A stretch of 64,000 bases of DNA from JBFLVU01 sp964589625 (GTDB lineage Bacteria; Acidobacteriota; UBA4820; DSQY01), in the NCBI GenBank assembly GCA_964589625.1, contig CAZPSH010000006.1, positions 1-64,000 on the forward strand, given 5' to 3'. Each line of letters begins with the position of its first letter. Position 1 is the stretch's first letter. Position numbers and translations under genes: made by a program. Shown one piece after another: positions 25,595 to 33,853 of this stretch. The notes beneath the pieces were generated by a model, which saw nothing but the letters and a program-made list of their open reading frames with translations, did not search any database and had not been told where the DNA came from.

Positions 25595-26106
25595 TCCTGA
25601 GAGCGCTCCAGCCCGGGGACCGTCCCCGGATTGCCTCCCTGCTCCGTTCCGCGAAAGTGTTCCGCGAGGACGAGGTGGACGTGGCCCTGGAACTCGTGGA
25701 CGCCGTCCTGGGCCGGCCCGACCACCCCGACTACCGATTCGCCGTCGCCGCCGCCGGCGACGAAGTGGCGGGCTACGCCTGCTGGGGCCCCACCCCCTGC
25801 ACCCTCGGGACCTTCGACCTCTACTGGATCGCCGCCTCGCCCGCCTATCAGGGAAAGGGCGTCGGCCGTCTCCTCCTCTCCCACGCCGAAGCCGACATGG
25901 CGGCGAGGGGCGCCCGAATCTGCGTGATCGAGACCTCGTCCCTTCCCCGGTACTCTCCCGCACGGGACTTCTACCTCCGGATGGGCTACCGGGAAGAGGC
26001 CCGCCTGACGGAGTTCTACGCCCCAGGGGACGACAAGATCGTCTTCGTGCGAGACCCCTGCGGTTCCAGGGAACAAAGGGTCCCCCCCCTTGCTCCCGGC
26101 CCGTAA
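25585..26106 (+). CDS. GNAT family N-acetyltransferase
   Basis: 173 aa. Acetyl-CoA pyrophosphate loop AYQGKGVGRLLLSHAEADM preceded by the beta-strand LYWIAASP; C-terminal ARDFYLRMGYREEARLTEFYAPGDDKIVF is typical of the fold. Start ATG at 25585 overlaps the last codons of the second ligase (10 bases), showing translational coupling. By analogy with AblB, which acetylates beta-lysine, it may acetylate a beta-lysine amine or a ligase product. That link is contextual, since I see no AblB-specific residues that settle it. Confidence 0.88.
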   Translation: MDLILRALQPGDRPRIASLLRSAKVFREDEVDVALELVDAVLGRPDHPDYRFAVAAAGDEVAGYACWGPTPCTLGTFDLYWIAASPAYQGKGVGRLLLSHAEADMAARGARICVIETSSLPRYSPARDFYLRMGYREEARLTEFYAPGDDKIVFVRDPCGSREQRVPPLAPGP

Positions 26107-26119
26107 AGGTCTGTAGAAT
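26090..26119 (+). promoter_or_regulatory. Possible sigma-70 promoter for pal
   Basis: TTGCTC, 18-base spacer, TAGAAT, ending 24 bases before the pal start and overlapping the end of the GNAT gene. Moderately good match. Confidence 0.4.
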
Positions 26120-26143
26120 GACTGTAATTGAATGGAGGTTGAA

Positions 26144-26701
26144 ATGAGCGCGCAAAAGGCCTTCCGATGGACCGCACTCCTGGCGCTGGGTCTCCTCCTG
26201 GTCGCCTTCTTGACGGGCTGCGCCACAAGGGAGGCCGCCTCCGCGGGTCCCGGCCCGGGAACCACCGTTCCTCCCTCCTCCCCTCCCAGCACATGGACGC
26301 CGGAGGCGCCGGCCACCCCCTCCCTCGACGTGGAAAGCAGCGCCGAGGCCTTCAACCGCCAGGGCGTCCTGGGTCGCATCCATTTCGACACCGACAAGTG
26401 GGAGATCCGAGCGGACGCGAGACCCGTCCTCAAGGAGAACGCCGCCTGGCTCCTGGCCCACCCCCAATTCCGCGTATCGGTCGAGGGGCACTGCGACGAG
26501 AGGAACACCGAGGCGTACAACCTCGCCCTGGGCGAACGACGGGCCAACTCCGCCAAGGAGTACCTCGTGGGTCTCGGAGTGCCCGCGGACCGGATACAGA
26601 CCGTCTCCTACGGCAAGTCCCGTCCCGCGTGCGAGAGCCACGACGAGGCCTGCTGGCAGCAGAACCGCCGCGACGAGTTCCTTCTCATCGACGTGAAGTA
26701 G
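26144..26701 (+). CDS. pal: Peptidoglycan-associated lipoprotein
   Basis: 185 aa. Lipoprotein signal with lipobox LTGC, a Pro/Thr-rich linker, then an OmpA-like peptidoglycan-binding domain: IHFDTDKWEIR, VEGHCDERNTEAYNLALGERRA and ANSAKEYL. It anchors the outer membrane to peptidoglycan in the Tol-Pal system. The second of two ATGs (26144) is chosen because GGAGG lies 5-9 bases before it; the first ATG at 26132 lies on the site itself. Followed after 6 bases by cpoB, but tolB, tolA, tolQ and tolR are not in the window. Confidence 0.95.
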   Translation: MSAQKAFRWTALLALGLLLVAFLTGCATREAASAGPGPGTTVPPSSPPSTWTPEAPATPSLDVESSAEAFNRQGVLGRIHFDTDKWEIRADARPVLKENAAWLLAHPQFRVSVEGHCDERNTEAYNLALGERRANSAKEYLVGLGVPADRIQTVSYGKSRPACESHDEACWQQNRRDEFLLIDVK

Positions 26702-26707
26702 GCGCCC

Positions 26708-27496
26708 ATGCGCATCCTCCGGCACGCCCTGGCCGCCGCGGCGGTCTTTGCGTCGGTCTCCGTCCTCGCCGGGACCCGCGAGGACATCCAGAGGCTGGAC
26801 CAGCAGATGGCCGCCCTGGGCGCCCGCCTCCAGCAAGTGGAATCCCAGCTTCCACTCTTGCAGAAGGCTCTCCAGGACGTCTCCGCCCGGGTGGAGGCCC
26901 TGGGACGGGCCTCCCAGACGGCTGACATCCGCTCGGACCTGGAGGAGATCAAGAGGCGCCTGGAACAGGTTCAGGAGCAGGTCTCCGCCCTTCAGAGCCG
27001 TCAGGAACTCCCGGCCGCCCCGCCGCTCGTCGCACCGCCGGCGATCTTTGAAGCGCCCCAAGGGGAGACCCCGTCGGGGGCGGCAGCCCTTCTCCCCCTC
27101 GCGCAGGAGGCGCCGGGGGCGCCGGCCGCCCCCGACCTCTACGCCCAGGCCTACGCGGATTACCTCCAGGGCAAGTACGACCTCGCCCTGGAGGAGTTCC
27201 GCCGTTTCCTCCAGGCGTTCCCGGACGAAGGGCGCGCGGGAAACGCTCAGTACTGGATCGGGGAGTGCCTCTACAGCAAGAAGTCCTTCGGAGAGGCCAA
27301 GGAGGCCTTCCGGACGGTTCTTGACCGCTACCCGAAGAGCCCGAAGGTTCTTGCGGCCCGGCTCAAACTCGGGTTTTCCCACCTCGCGCTCGACGAGACG
27401 GCCCAGGGGATGACCGCACTCCGACTCCTGATCCAGTCCGCGCCGGATTCGGACGAGGCCGCCATCGCCCGGGAACGCCTCGCCCGGATCCAGTAG
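26708..27496 (+). CDS. cpoB: Cell division coordinator CpoB / YbgF-like TPR protein
   Basis: 262 aa. Signal peptide, an N-terminal coiled coil (about residues 25-100, heptads such as DIQRLDQQMAALGARLQQVE), a Pro/Ala linker, and C-terminal TPR repeats beginning YAQAYADYLQGKYDLALEEFRRFL and containing AQYWIGECLYSKKSFGEAKEAF. This is the standard arrangement of YbgF/CpoB, which links Tol-Pal to septal wall synthesis in the periplasm. Position right after pal confirms the identity. Confidence 0.93.
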   Translation: MRILRHALAAAAVFASVSVLAGTREDIQRLDQQMAALGARLQQVESQLPLLQKALQDVSARVEALGRASQTADIRSDLEEIKRRLEQVQEQVSALQSRQELPAAPPLVAPPAIFEAPQGETPSGAAALLPLAQEAPGAPAAPDLYAQAYADYLQGKYDLALEEFRRFLQAFPDEGRAGNAQYWIGECLYSKKSFGEAKEAFRTVLDRYPKSPKVLAARLKLGFSHLALDETAQGMTALRLLIQSAPDSDEAAIARERLARIQ

Positions 27497-27558
27497 CCCC
27501 TCTCCGCCCTTTCGCGGTCCACCCTCTCCGGAGGCGTCCAGACCGTTCCAACCTCGAC

Positions 27559-27639
27559 GTGACCAGGGGCGGTGAATGGGTTCTTAAACCCCGCGTTCTC
27601 TTGCTCGGTCACAAGGAGGACCCGGCGTGTGACCGCCGG
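27559..27639 (+). promoter_or_regulatory. Structured leader upstream of the ECF sigma gene
   Basis: In the 255-base spacer between cpoB and the sigma gene, GTGACC (27559-27564) can pair with GGTCAC (27607-27612) around an inner GGGTT-CTTA-AACCC hairpin, followed by CCGGCG / CGCCGG (27622-27639). No T-run follows. It may be an mRNA leader; function unknown. Confidence 0.3.
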
Positions 27640-27751
27640 CGTTTCTATGCCCCGGGGGTCCGCCGCCGCACGACGTCCCCTTTTTGCCACCTTCCCCTTG
27701 CGCGGCCGGGCGCGGGGCGTCGTATCCTGGGCGGGTGCCCCGGCCCGGAGC

Positions 27752-28318
27752 GTGAACTCGACAGGAGGAACCCTGGACCGCTACGAAACGTTCCGCGACG
27801 AGGATCTCATGGCCCGCACCGCGGGGGGGGACCGCGACGCGCTCGGTACCCTCGTACGGCGCCACCAGGTGGCTGTTTACTCCATCGCGCGGAAGTACCT
27901 CGGCGACCGGATGGAGGCCGAGGACGTGGCCCAGGACGTATTCCTGCGGCTGTGGGAGGCGTCACCGCGCTACCGTCCCGAGAAGCCCCTGCCCGCGTAC
28001 TTGAGGACAATCACCGTGAACCTCTGCCTGGACCGGCGTCGCCGGCCTACCCTCTTTTCCATCGTGGACCCCGGAGCCATCCCCGGCTCCCCGGACCCCG
28101 AGGCCGGCGTGCGGTCCGCCGAGCGTGAGAAGGCCCTGATAAGGGCCCTGGCCGTCCTCCCGCCTGCCCAGAGAATGGCCATCGTGCTCTTCCACCTCGA
28201 AGGACTTCCCGTCGCGGAGACCGCCCGTCTTCTTGAAATCGGCGTCAAGGCCGCCGAATCCCTCCTATCCCGGGGCCGCCGCGCCCTCCGGGAGAGACTG
28301 GCGGGGATCTTGGACTGA
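27752..28318 (+). CDS. ECF-type RNA polymerase sigma factor
   Basis: About 188 aa. Sigma region 2 covers DEDLMARTAGGDRDALGTLVRRHQ through AEDVAQDVFLRLWE; region 4 covers LPPAQRMAIVLFHLEGLPVAETARLLEIGVKAAESLLSRGRRAL. Directs RNA polymerase to stress promoters. The start is uncertain: GTG 27752 is used, but AGGAGG at 27763-27768 is best placed for a CTG at 27773, and an ATG at 27809 would cut into region 2. The frame is open back to 27572. It heads a run of envelope and efflux genes and is followed by its probable anti-sigma factor. Confidence 0.9.
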   Translation: MNSTGGTLDRYETFRDEDLMARTAGGDRDALGTLVRRHQVAVYSIARKYLGDRMEAEDVAQDVFLRLWEASPRYRPEKPLPAYLRTITVNLCLDRRRRPTLFSIVDPGAIPGSPDPEAGVRSAEREKALIRALAVLPPAQRMAIVLFHLEGLPVAETARLLEIGVKAAESLLSRGRRALRERLAGILD

Positions 28319-28379
28319 CGCGCTCACCGACCGAAGGATTTCCCTCTCCGGTACGTTATGCCTGTTCTAAGGAGGCCCC

Positions 28380-28838
28380 GTGAGGTGCGCTGAAGCCCTG
28401 AAGAAGATCGACCGGACGGCTCTCGGAGGACCCCACCCGACAAGGTCGGACTTCGCGGAGCACCTGGCTTCCTGCTCTGGCTGCGCCCGGGAGTTCCGGC
28501 GGCAGGCGGCCTTGCTGGACCTCCTCGGCCACAGCGATCCGCCGTGGGAGATCCCCGACCTAGCTCCCGCCGTCCTACGACGCCTCCCTCCGCGCCGGAC
28601 CTTCCGCGACGGCCTGCGGCGGGTCGCCGCGGCGGCCCTGGCTCTGGCCGCCCTCGGCCTGGGGTACTTCCTGGGCAGGGCTTGGGCGCCCGCCGAGCCG
28701 CCCTCCACACCCTCCACGGCCATGATGGCCGCCTACGGACAGGCACTCGCCGATGAGCCTTTCGGATCCCTCGAAAGGGCCTATTCGGGCCTCCGGCCCG
28801 GGGTCCAGACCGCCTCCGACAAAAGGAGTGGTCCATGA
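28380..28838 (+). CDS. Zinc-finger (zf-HC2-type) transmembrane anti-sigma factor
   Basis: 152 aa. The N-terminal pattern C3...H28-x3-C32-x2-C35 (AEHLASCSGCAREF) is the zinc-binding anti-sigma domain of the ZAS/zf-HC2 type. One transmembrane helix lies at about residues 83-100 (VAAAALALAALGLGYFLG), with a short periplasmic tail. Predicted to hold the preceding ECF sigma factor at the membrane until an envelope signal arrives. GTG start with AAGGAGG upstream; the stop overlaps the next gene's ATG. Confidence 0.8.
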   Translation: MRCAEALKKIDRTALGGPHPTRSDFAEHLASCSGCAREFRRQAALLDLLGHSDPPWEIPDLAPAVLRRLPPRRTFRDGLRRVAAAALALAALGLGYFLGRAWAPAEPPSTPSTAMMAAYGQALADEPFGSLERAYSGLRPGVQTASDKRSGP

Positions 28839-29287
28839 GACACCGGTGGGTTACGCTTGCGCTTCTGGCCTCCCTCGCCCTCAACGTGGGGCTCCTCGTT
28901 GCCCTGATCCAGAGGGCTTCGCATCATCCCCACCCCATGTCCCCGCCCGATCTGGGTCTCTCCCCGGCCCTCCAGGCCCGGTGGGACGAAAACTTCGAAG
29001 GCTTTCGCGTCCGGATGGACGCGCTGAGGGCGGAAATGCGGGCGGAGCGCGAGAAGATGCTCGCCCTGCTGGCCTCGGATGACTGCACGCCGGAGGCCCT
29101 CTCCGACCACCGGGCCCGGCTCCAAGACCTGACGGATCGCCTGTTCCGGACCGTCACGGCGCATCTCCTCGAACAAAAGGAGCTTCTCGACCCGGACCAG
29201 CGCGAGCGGTTTTTCGCGGCCCTGCGCAACCACATGCCCGACTCGGTGGGCATGTCCCCCCATTCCCCAAAGGAGAAACGACCGTGA
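28835..29287 (+). CDS. CpxP/Spy/ZraP-like periplasmic stress sensor
   Basis: 150 aa. N-terminal hydrophobic anchor (about residues 6-26), a His/Pro-rich stretch (RASHHPHPMSPP) and an all-alpha C-terminal part with repeated charged helices (RMDALRAEMRAEREKMLALL), typical of LTXXQ/heavy-metal-resistance proteins. These sense metals or misfolded proteins in the periplasm. Start overlaps the anti-sigma gene (ATGA), consistent with a sigma, anti-sigma and sensor regulatory module. Confidence 0.7.
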   Translation: MRHRWVTLALLASLALNVGLLVALIQRASHHPHPMSPPDLGLSPALQARWDENFEGFRVRMDALRAEMRAEREKMLALLASDDCTPEALSDHRARLQDLTDRLFRTVTAHLLEQKELLDPDQRERFFAALRNHMPDSVGMSPHSPKEKRP

Positions 29288-30678
29288 AGCACCGCCAACT
29301 CTTCCTGCTCTGTCTCCTGCTGGCACCGGCCCTCCGCACCGGAGCGGAAGGGGAGGGACCCCCGGCGGGTCCCACCGGCTCTCCGCTCACCTTGCGTGAG
29401 TGCGTCGGGATCGCGGTCAGCCACAACCCGGACGTCGGCGCCATGCTTCATGCCGGGCGGGCCTCCATGGCACGCATCGGACAGAGCCGGGCCTCCTACT
29501 GGCCCACCCTCACGGCCACCGGGGGGTTGTCCCGATCCTACGCCGAAGCCCAGCCTGGCGCCTTAGGCCGCTCCGACGCCGCCACGAGTTCCAGCGGAAT
29601 CCTCTCTACCCAAGTTACGCTCCTCGACGGGGGTCAGAGAAGGACGGAGGTCCAAGGGACCGAGGCAACGTACCAGGCCGCCGACTGGAGGTTCAAGGCC
29701 ACCGTCCAGGACTTGGCCGTGGAGGTGGCCACGGCCTACTACAATCTTCAGGGCTTCCTTTGGGACCTCGAGGTGGCGCGGGAGATTCTGTCCCAAAGCA
29801 CGGCCCACCTGGAGATGGCCCAGGCCAGAGAATCCGTGGGCCTCGCGCCGAGAGCCGACGTGCTCCGGGCGGCCACCGCCGAGGCGGACGCTCGACTGGG
29901 CGTGGTCCAGGCCGCCAGTGACGTGTCTCGGGGAATGTCGGCCCTGGCGATCCTCATGGGGCATCCCGCGGACGCGCCCATCGAGATCGCGGGCGTCTCC
30001 CGGGAAGGGGGCCTGCCCCCCGTCCCGGACTGGGCCGAGGGACGGGCCCGGGCGCTGTCCGCCATCCCCGAAGTGAGGGCGGCGCGGGCGTCAGAGGAGG
30101 CCTATCTCTTCACGTGGAAGGCCGCCCGGTTCTCCACGCGGCCGACGGTCACCGCCGACGGGTCGGTGGGGCTTCTGGACGCGGGGCGCTGGCCGGACAG
30201 AGACACGTGGAGCGTGGGCCTCTCGGTTCGGATTCCACTCTTCACGGGCTTCTCCAAATCCTGGAGCGTGGCGGGGGCCAGGGCCGGTTACGAAGGCGCC
30301 AGGGAGGAAACCCGAAGCGCCCTTCTTGCCGCGGAAAAGGCTGCTTTCACGGCGCGGATTGGGATTGAGGAGTCCCTCCAGGCGGTGGGCGCCGCGGAGG
30401 CTTACCTGAGAAGCGCGGAAGAAAACGCCCAGGTGGCCGAGGGGCAGTACCGGGAGGGCCTTGGCTCCATGCTCGACCTGGTGGACGCCACCGCCTCCCT
30501 GCAGAGCGCTAAGCTGCGCTTGGTGAGGGCGCGCCTCCAGGCGCTCCTCTCCGACCTGCAGTGGGGCCGCGCCACGGGGATCGATCTCCTGGAGGGCATC
30601 ACCCTGCCTTCCACTGCGCTCACGCTGTCACGCAAAACCGGCTTGGCCGGCACAACCACGGGGGACCCAACGCCATGA
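29284..30678 (+). CDS. TolC-family outer-membrane efflux protein
   Basis: 464 aa. Signal peptide, then LTLRECVGIAVSHNPDV at the start of the first long helix and the two OEP repeats characteristic of TolC, with the second repeat near ARALSAIPEVRAARASEEAY. Forms the outer-membrane channel of a tripartite pump. GTG start overlaps the preceding stop, and its own stop overlaps the adaptor ATG, so it is translationally coupled to both. Substrate unknown. Confidence 0.92.
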   Translation: MKHRQLFLLCLLLAPALRTGAEGEGPPAGPTGSPLTLRECVGIAVSHNPDVGAMLHAGRASMARIGQSRASYWPTLTATGGLSRSYAEAQPGALGRSDAATSSSGILSTQVTLLDGGQRRTEVQGTEATYQAADWRFKATVQDLAVEVATAYYNLQGFLWDLEVAREILSQSTAHLEMAQARESVGLAPRADVLRAATAEADARLGVVQAASDVSRGMSALAILMGHPADAPIEIAGVSREGGLPPVPDWAEGRARALSAIPEVRAARASEEAYLFTWKAARFSTRPTVTADGSVGLLDAGRWPDRDTWSVGLSVRIPLFTGFSKSWSVAGARAGYEGAREETRSALLAAEKAAFTARIGIEESLQAVGAAEAYLRSAEENAQVAEGQYREGLGSMLDLVDATASLQSAKLRLVRARLQALLSDLQWGRATGIDLLEGITLPSTALTLSRKTGLAGTTTGDPTP

Positions 30679-31757
30679 GGCCCAGAACCCTTCGAAGCAC
30701 TCTCGTATTCACCCTCCTCCTTGTTGTCACCCTCGTGGGCGCATGCAAGGAAGCCGGGGGGGGCAAGACCCCCCAGGGCAGCATGGTTCCCGTCAAGATC
30801 ATGGACCTGCCCGCCCAGGTCATCGCCACGGGGACCGTTACTCCGAGAGTCGGGGCCCAGGTCAAAGTGGGCCCGCGCGTCTCGGGCCGGCTCGAGCGCC
30901 TCTTCGTGCAGGTGGGAGACCGCGTGACCCGGGGACAGATCCTCGCGATCCTGGAGCAGCGGGACCTCCAGGCCAACGTGGACAAGGCCAGGGCGGCACT
31001 GGCTTCGGCCGAGGCCACGGCCACCTACTCCGAATCCAATTACGTCCGGCTCAAGGAGCTCCTCCCCAAGGGCTACGTCTCCCAGGACGCCGTGGACGCC
31101 GCCTTGCGGAATTTCGAGCAGGCCCGGGCCGACGCGAAGAACGCGAAGGCCCAACTCGATTTCGCCAAGGTCCAGCTCTCCTACGCCACCGTCACGTCGC
31201 CCATCGACGGAATTATCGGATCCGTCTCCACCCAGGAGGGGGAGACGGTGGCGGCGAGCCTGAGCGCGCCCACCTTCGTAACGGTCATCGACCTGAGCCG
31301 CCTGGAGGTGGACGCCTATGTGGACGAGGTGGACATCGGCCGGGTCAAGGTCGGACAGGCCGCGACCTTCACCGTGGACGCATTCCCGGACAAGACCTTC
31401 AACGCGGTGGTGGAGGCCATCTACCCGCAAGCCGTCATCCAGGACAACGTCGTCAACTACGCCGTCGTCCTCGGCATTCAGGACGCCTTCGAGGGACTCC
31501 TCCGGCCCCAGATGACCGCCTCCGTCTCCATCACGCTGGACACCACCAAGGGTGCCTTGGTCGTGCCCGTCCGCGCCATCAAGCACGAGGGCGGGAAGGC
31601 CTTTGTCCAGATCCCCCAGGGGAAGGGTCTCACGGCGCGCCCGGTGACCCTTGGACGGGAGTCGGGCGACTACGTCCAGGTCAAGGCCGGGCTGTCCGAG
31701 GGCGACAAGGTCTTCGTGCCGGGCGCCGCCCGAACCAACGACACCGGCGGGATGTGA
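30675..31757 (+). CDS. macA: MacA-like periplasmic adaptor (membrane fusion lipoprotein)
   Basis: 360 aa. Lipobox LVGAC puts the lipidated Cys at residue 24. Lipoyl-type beta strands flank a coiled-coil hairpin (VGPRVSGRLERLFVQVGDRV ... LSYATVTSPIDGIIGS), followed by a beta-barrel (VDVDIGRVKVGQAATFTVDAF-like region) and a membrane-proximal domain. Bridges the MacB-type transporter to TolC. Unlike proteobacterial MacA it is anchored by lipid. Family placement is firm; the specific gene name is by analogy. Confidence 0.88.
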   Translation: MRPRTLRSTLVFTLLLVVTLVGACKEAGGGKTPQGSMVPVKIMDLPAQVIATGTVTPRVGAQVKVGPRVSGRLERLFVQVGDRVTRGQILAILEQRDLQANVDKARAALASAEATATYSESNYVRLKELLPKGYVSQDAVDAALRNFEQARADAKNAKAQLDFAKVQLSYATVTSPIDGIIGSVSTQEGETVAASLSAPTFVTVIDLSRLEVDAYVDEVDIGRVKVGQAATFTVDAFPDKTFNAVVEAIYPQAVIQDNVVNYAVVLGIQDAFEGLLRPQMTASVSITLDTTKGALVVPVRAIKHEGGKAFVQIPQGKGLTARPVTLGRESGDYVQVKAGLSEGDKVFVPGAARTNDTGGM

Positions 31758-31767
31758 GGCGGAGGCC

Positions 31768-32445
31768 ATGATCGAACTGGGCGGAATCGCCAAGACCTAC
31801 CTCACGGGCGGCGTCGAGACTCCCGTCCTGCACGGGATCGACCTGACCATCGAAGAAGGGGAGTTCGTGGCCCTCATGGGCCCATCGGGGACCGGAAAGA
31901 GCACGCTGATGAACATCCTCGGTCTTCTGGACCGGCCCTCGGCAGGCACATACCGCTTCGGAGGCCAGGACCTTACAACCCTCGGGGACGACGCCCTGTC
32001 CGCCATTCGGAACCGTCGAATCGGCTTCGTCTTCCAACTGTTTCACCTCCTGCCCAGGGTCAACGTCCTCCAGAACGTGCTCCTACCCTTTCTCTACACC
32101 GAGCCCTACCCCCCGGACGCCCGCGACCGCGCCTTGGGCCTCCTCAAACGGGTGGGCCTGGAGGACCGTGTCGGCTTCAAGCCCAACGCCCTGTCCGGCG
32201 GCCAACAGCAGCGGGTGGCCATCGCACGGGCTCTTGTCAACGAGCCCGCCCTTATCCTGGCGGACGAACCCACGGGGAACCTGGACTCGGTGGCGACCCA
32301 GGAGATCCTCGCCATCTTCGACCGAATCCACAGGGAGGGGCGAACCATCGTCATGGTCACCCACGAACCCGAAGTGGCCTCCCACGCTTCGCGCGTGATT
32401 ACCCTAAAGGACGGACGCGTCGCGAGCGACGTCCGGCCGGCCTGA
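31768..32445 (+). CDS. MacB-type ABC transporter ATP-binding protein
   Basis: 225 aa. Walker A GPSGTGKST (about residues 37-45), Q-loop VFQLFHLLPRVNVLQNVLLP, signature LSGGQQQRVAIARAL, Walker B LILADEPTGNLD and the H-loop VTHEPE. The Q-loop/LLP pattern is that of the LolD/MacB/FtsE subfamily. ATG at 31768 with GGAGG three bases before it. Powers the two permeases encoded downstream. Confidence 0.93.
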   Translation: MIELGGIAKTYLTGGVETPVLHGIDLTIEEGEFVALMGPSGTGKSTLMNILGLLDRPSAGTYRFGGQDLTTLGDDALSAIRNRRIGFVFQLFHLLPRVNVLQNVLLPFLYTEPYPPDARDRALGLLKRVGLEDRVGFKPNALSGGQQQRVAIARALVNEPALILADEPTGNLDSVATQEILAIFDRIHREGRTIVMVTHEPEVASHASRVITLKDGRVASDVRPA

Positions 32446-32457
32446 GGTGCGCCTTCC

Positions 32458-33744
32458 ATGAACCGCGCCGAGACCGCCCAGCACCTTTCCTTGAGTTCGG
32501 GCCGCGCCCGGCCGGCCCTTTCCCCCTTCCGCATCCTACGGCTGGCGCGCCACGCCGCGGGCGCCCTCTGGTCCCAGAAGGGCAAGGCCTTCCTCATGCT
32601 CCTCGGGACCGCCGTCGGCATCATGCTCCTCACGGCCGTCGTGGGCCTGAGCGCCGGCGTGGAGCAGAGAATCTCCCAGATCATGGCCACCTTCGGTCCC
32701 CGCTCGATCATGGTCTTCGCCGGCGGCGGGAGGATGATGGGCCCCCCGGGGAGGTCCGCTTCCTCTTCCACCCTCCGCCTCGAGGACGCCGTCGCGGTCC
32801 GGGAGCGGTTCTCCGAGGAGGCCGTGACCTGCGCCGGGCTCTTCCAGAGGGATGTCCCCATCAAGGCCGGAGAGGCGGAAGCACAGACCGGCGTGACCGC
32901 CGCCGACCCGGCCTACTGCCAGACCTTCGATTGGTACGTGGCAACGGGGGAGCCCCTCGACGACGACGACGAGAGGACCCTGGCGAGGCGCTGCGTCCTG
33001 GGAACCACCGTGGCTCGGAACCTCTTCGGTGACGAGGATCCGGTGGGCAAGCGGATCCTGGTCAACCGGGTCCAGTTCACGGTGAAGGGCGTTCTCCAGT
33101 CCCGGGGAACGAATTCCATGGGGTTCGATATGGACGACCGCATCTGGGTCCCCCTTTCGACGGGGATGCGGCGCGTCTTCCGGGTGGACGCCATCCGGTT
33201 CATCCGCCTCAGGGTCCGGGAAGGCTACGAGGTCCCGGCCGTTGTGCAGGGCGTGACGGCGATCCTTCGACAACGGCACCACGTCCGGGAGGAAGAGGAG
33301 GACGACTTCCGGATGCGCACCCCGGAGTTCATCGCCCAGCGTGTCCGGAGCATGGCTCGGACCACCCAACTCGTGGGGGGCGCTCTGACCCTGGTGGCGC
33401 TCCTCGTCGGGGGAGTGGTCCTGATGAACATCCTCCTTCTGTCCGTCAGCGAGCGCGTGCCGGAGATCGGGCTCAAGCGGGCCCTGGGCGCGTCGAGGCG
33501 AGACGTCTTTTCCGAATTCCTGGTGGAATCGGTGATCGTGAGCCTCCTGGGCATGGCCTTGGGGGTCCTTCTTGGACTTATCCCCGTGCTGGCCATCCCC
33601 AAGTTGTTCCCCATGATGCCCATGGCCGTGAGTTGGAAGACCTTCGCCTACTCGGCCCTCTTCTCCACACTGGTGGGACTCGTCTTCGGCGTCCAACCCG
33701 CGCGCCGGGCCGCCAAGCTCGACCCCGTGGAGGCCCTAAGATGA
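32458..33744 (+). CDS. MacB/FtsX-type ABC permease (first)
   Basis: 428 aa. One N-terminal helix (GKAFLMLLGTAVGIMLLTAVVGL), a large periplasmic MacB_PCD domain, and three C-terminal helices of the FtsX domain (LVGGALTLVALLVGGVVLMNILLLSV, ending VGLVFGVQPARRAAKLDPVEALR). The PARRAAxLDPxEALR tail is diagnostic for MacB-type exporters. Encoded separately from the ATPase, so the pump is a half-transporter assembly. Confidence 0.92.
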   Translation: MNRAETAQHLSLSSGRARPALSPFRILRLARHAAGALWSQKGKAFLMLLGTAVGIMLLTAVVGLSAGVEQRISQIMATFGPRSIMVFAGGGRMMGPPGRSASSSTLRLEDAVAVRERFSEEAVTCAGLFQRDVPIKAGEAEAQTGVTAADPAYCQTFDWYVATGEPLDDDDERTLARRCVLGTTVARNLFGDEDPVGKRILVNRVQFTVKGVLQSRGTNSMGFDMDDRIWVPLSTGMRRVFRVDAIRFIRLRVREGYEVPAVVQGVTAILRQRHHVREEEEDDFRMRTPEFIAQRVRSMARTTQLVGGALTLVALLVGGVVLMNILLLSVSERVPEIGLKRALGASRRDVFSEFLVESVIVSLLGMALGVLLGLIPVLAIPKLFPMMPMAVSWKTFAYSALFSTLVGLVFGVQPARRAAKLDPVEALR

Positions 33745-33833
33745 TTTCGGATTTTCGATTTTGGATTTCGGATTGGAGGCGGGAAGTGGGGTTGGTAGCA
33801 TCCATCCCAAATCCCCAATCCCAAATCCCAAAT
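33744..33833. repeat. AT-rich imperfect palindromic intergenic element
   Basis: Between the two permease genes the GC content drops sharply. A left block of ATTTCGGATT-type units (33744-33776) is mirrored by a right block of AATCCCAAATCCC units (33806-33833); the reverse complement of the right block is close to the left block, so the two can fold into a hairpin. Similar units recur at 63861-63890. Confidence 0.6.
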
Positions 33834-33853
33834 GTCTCCGGAGGGCTCCCTGG

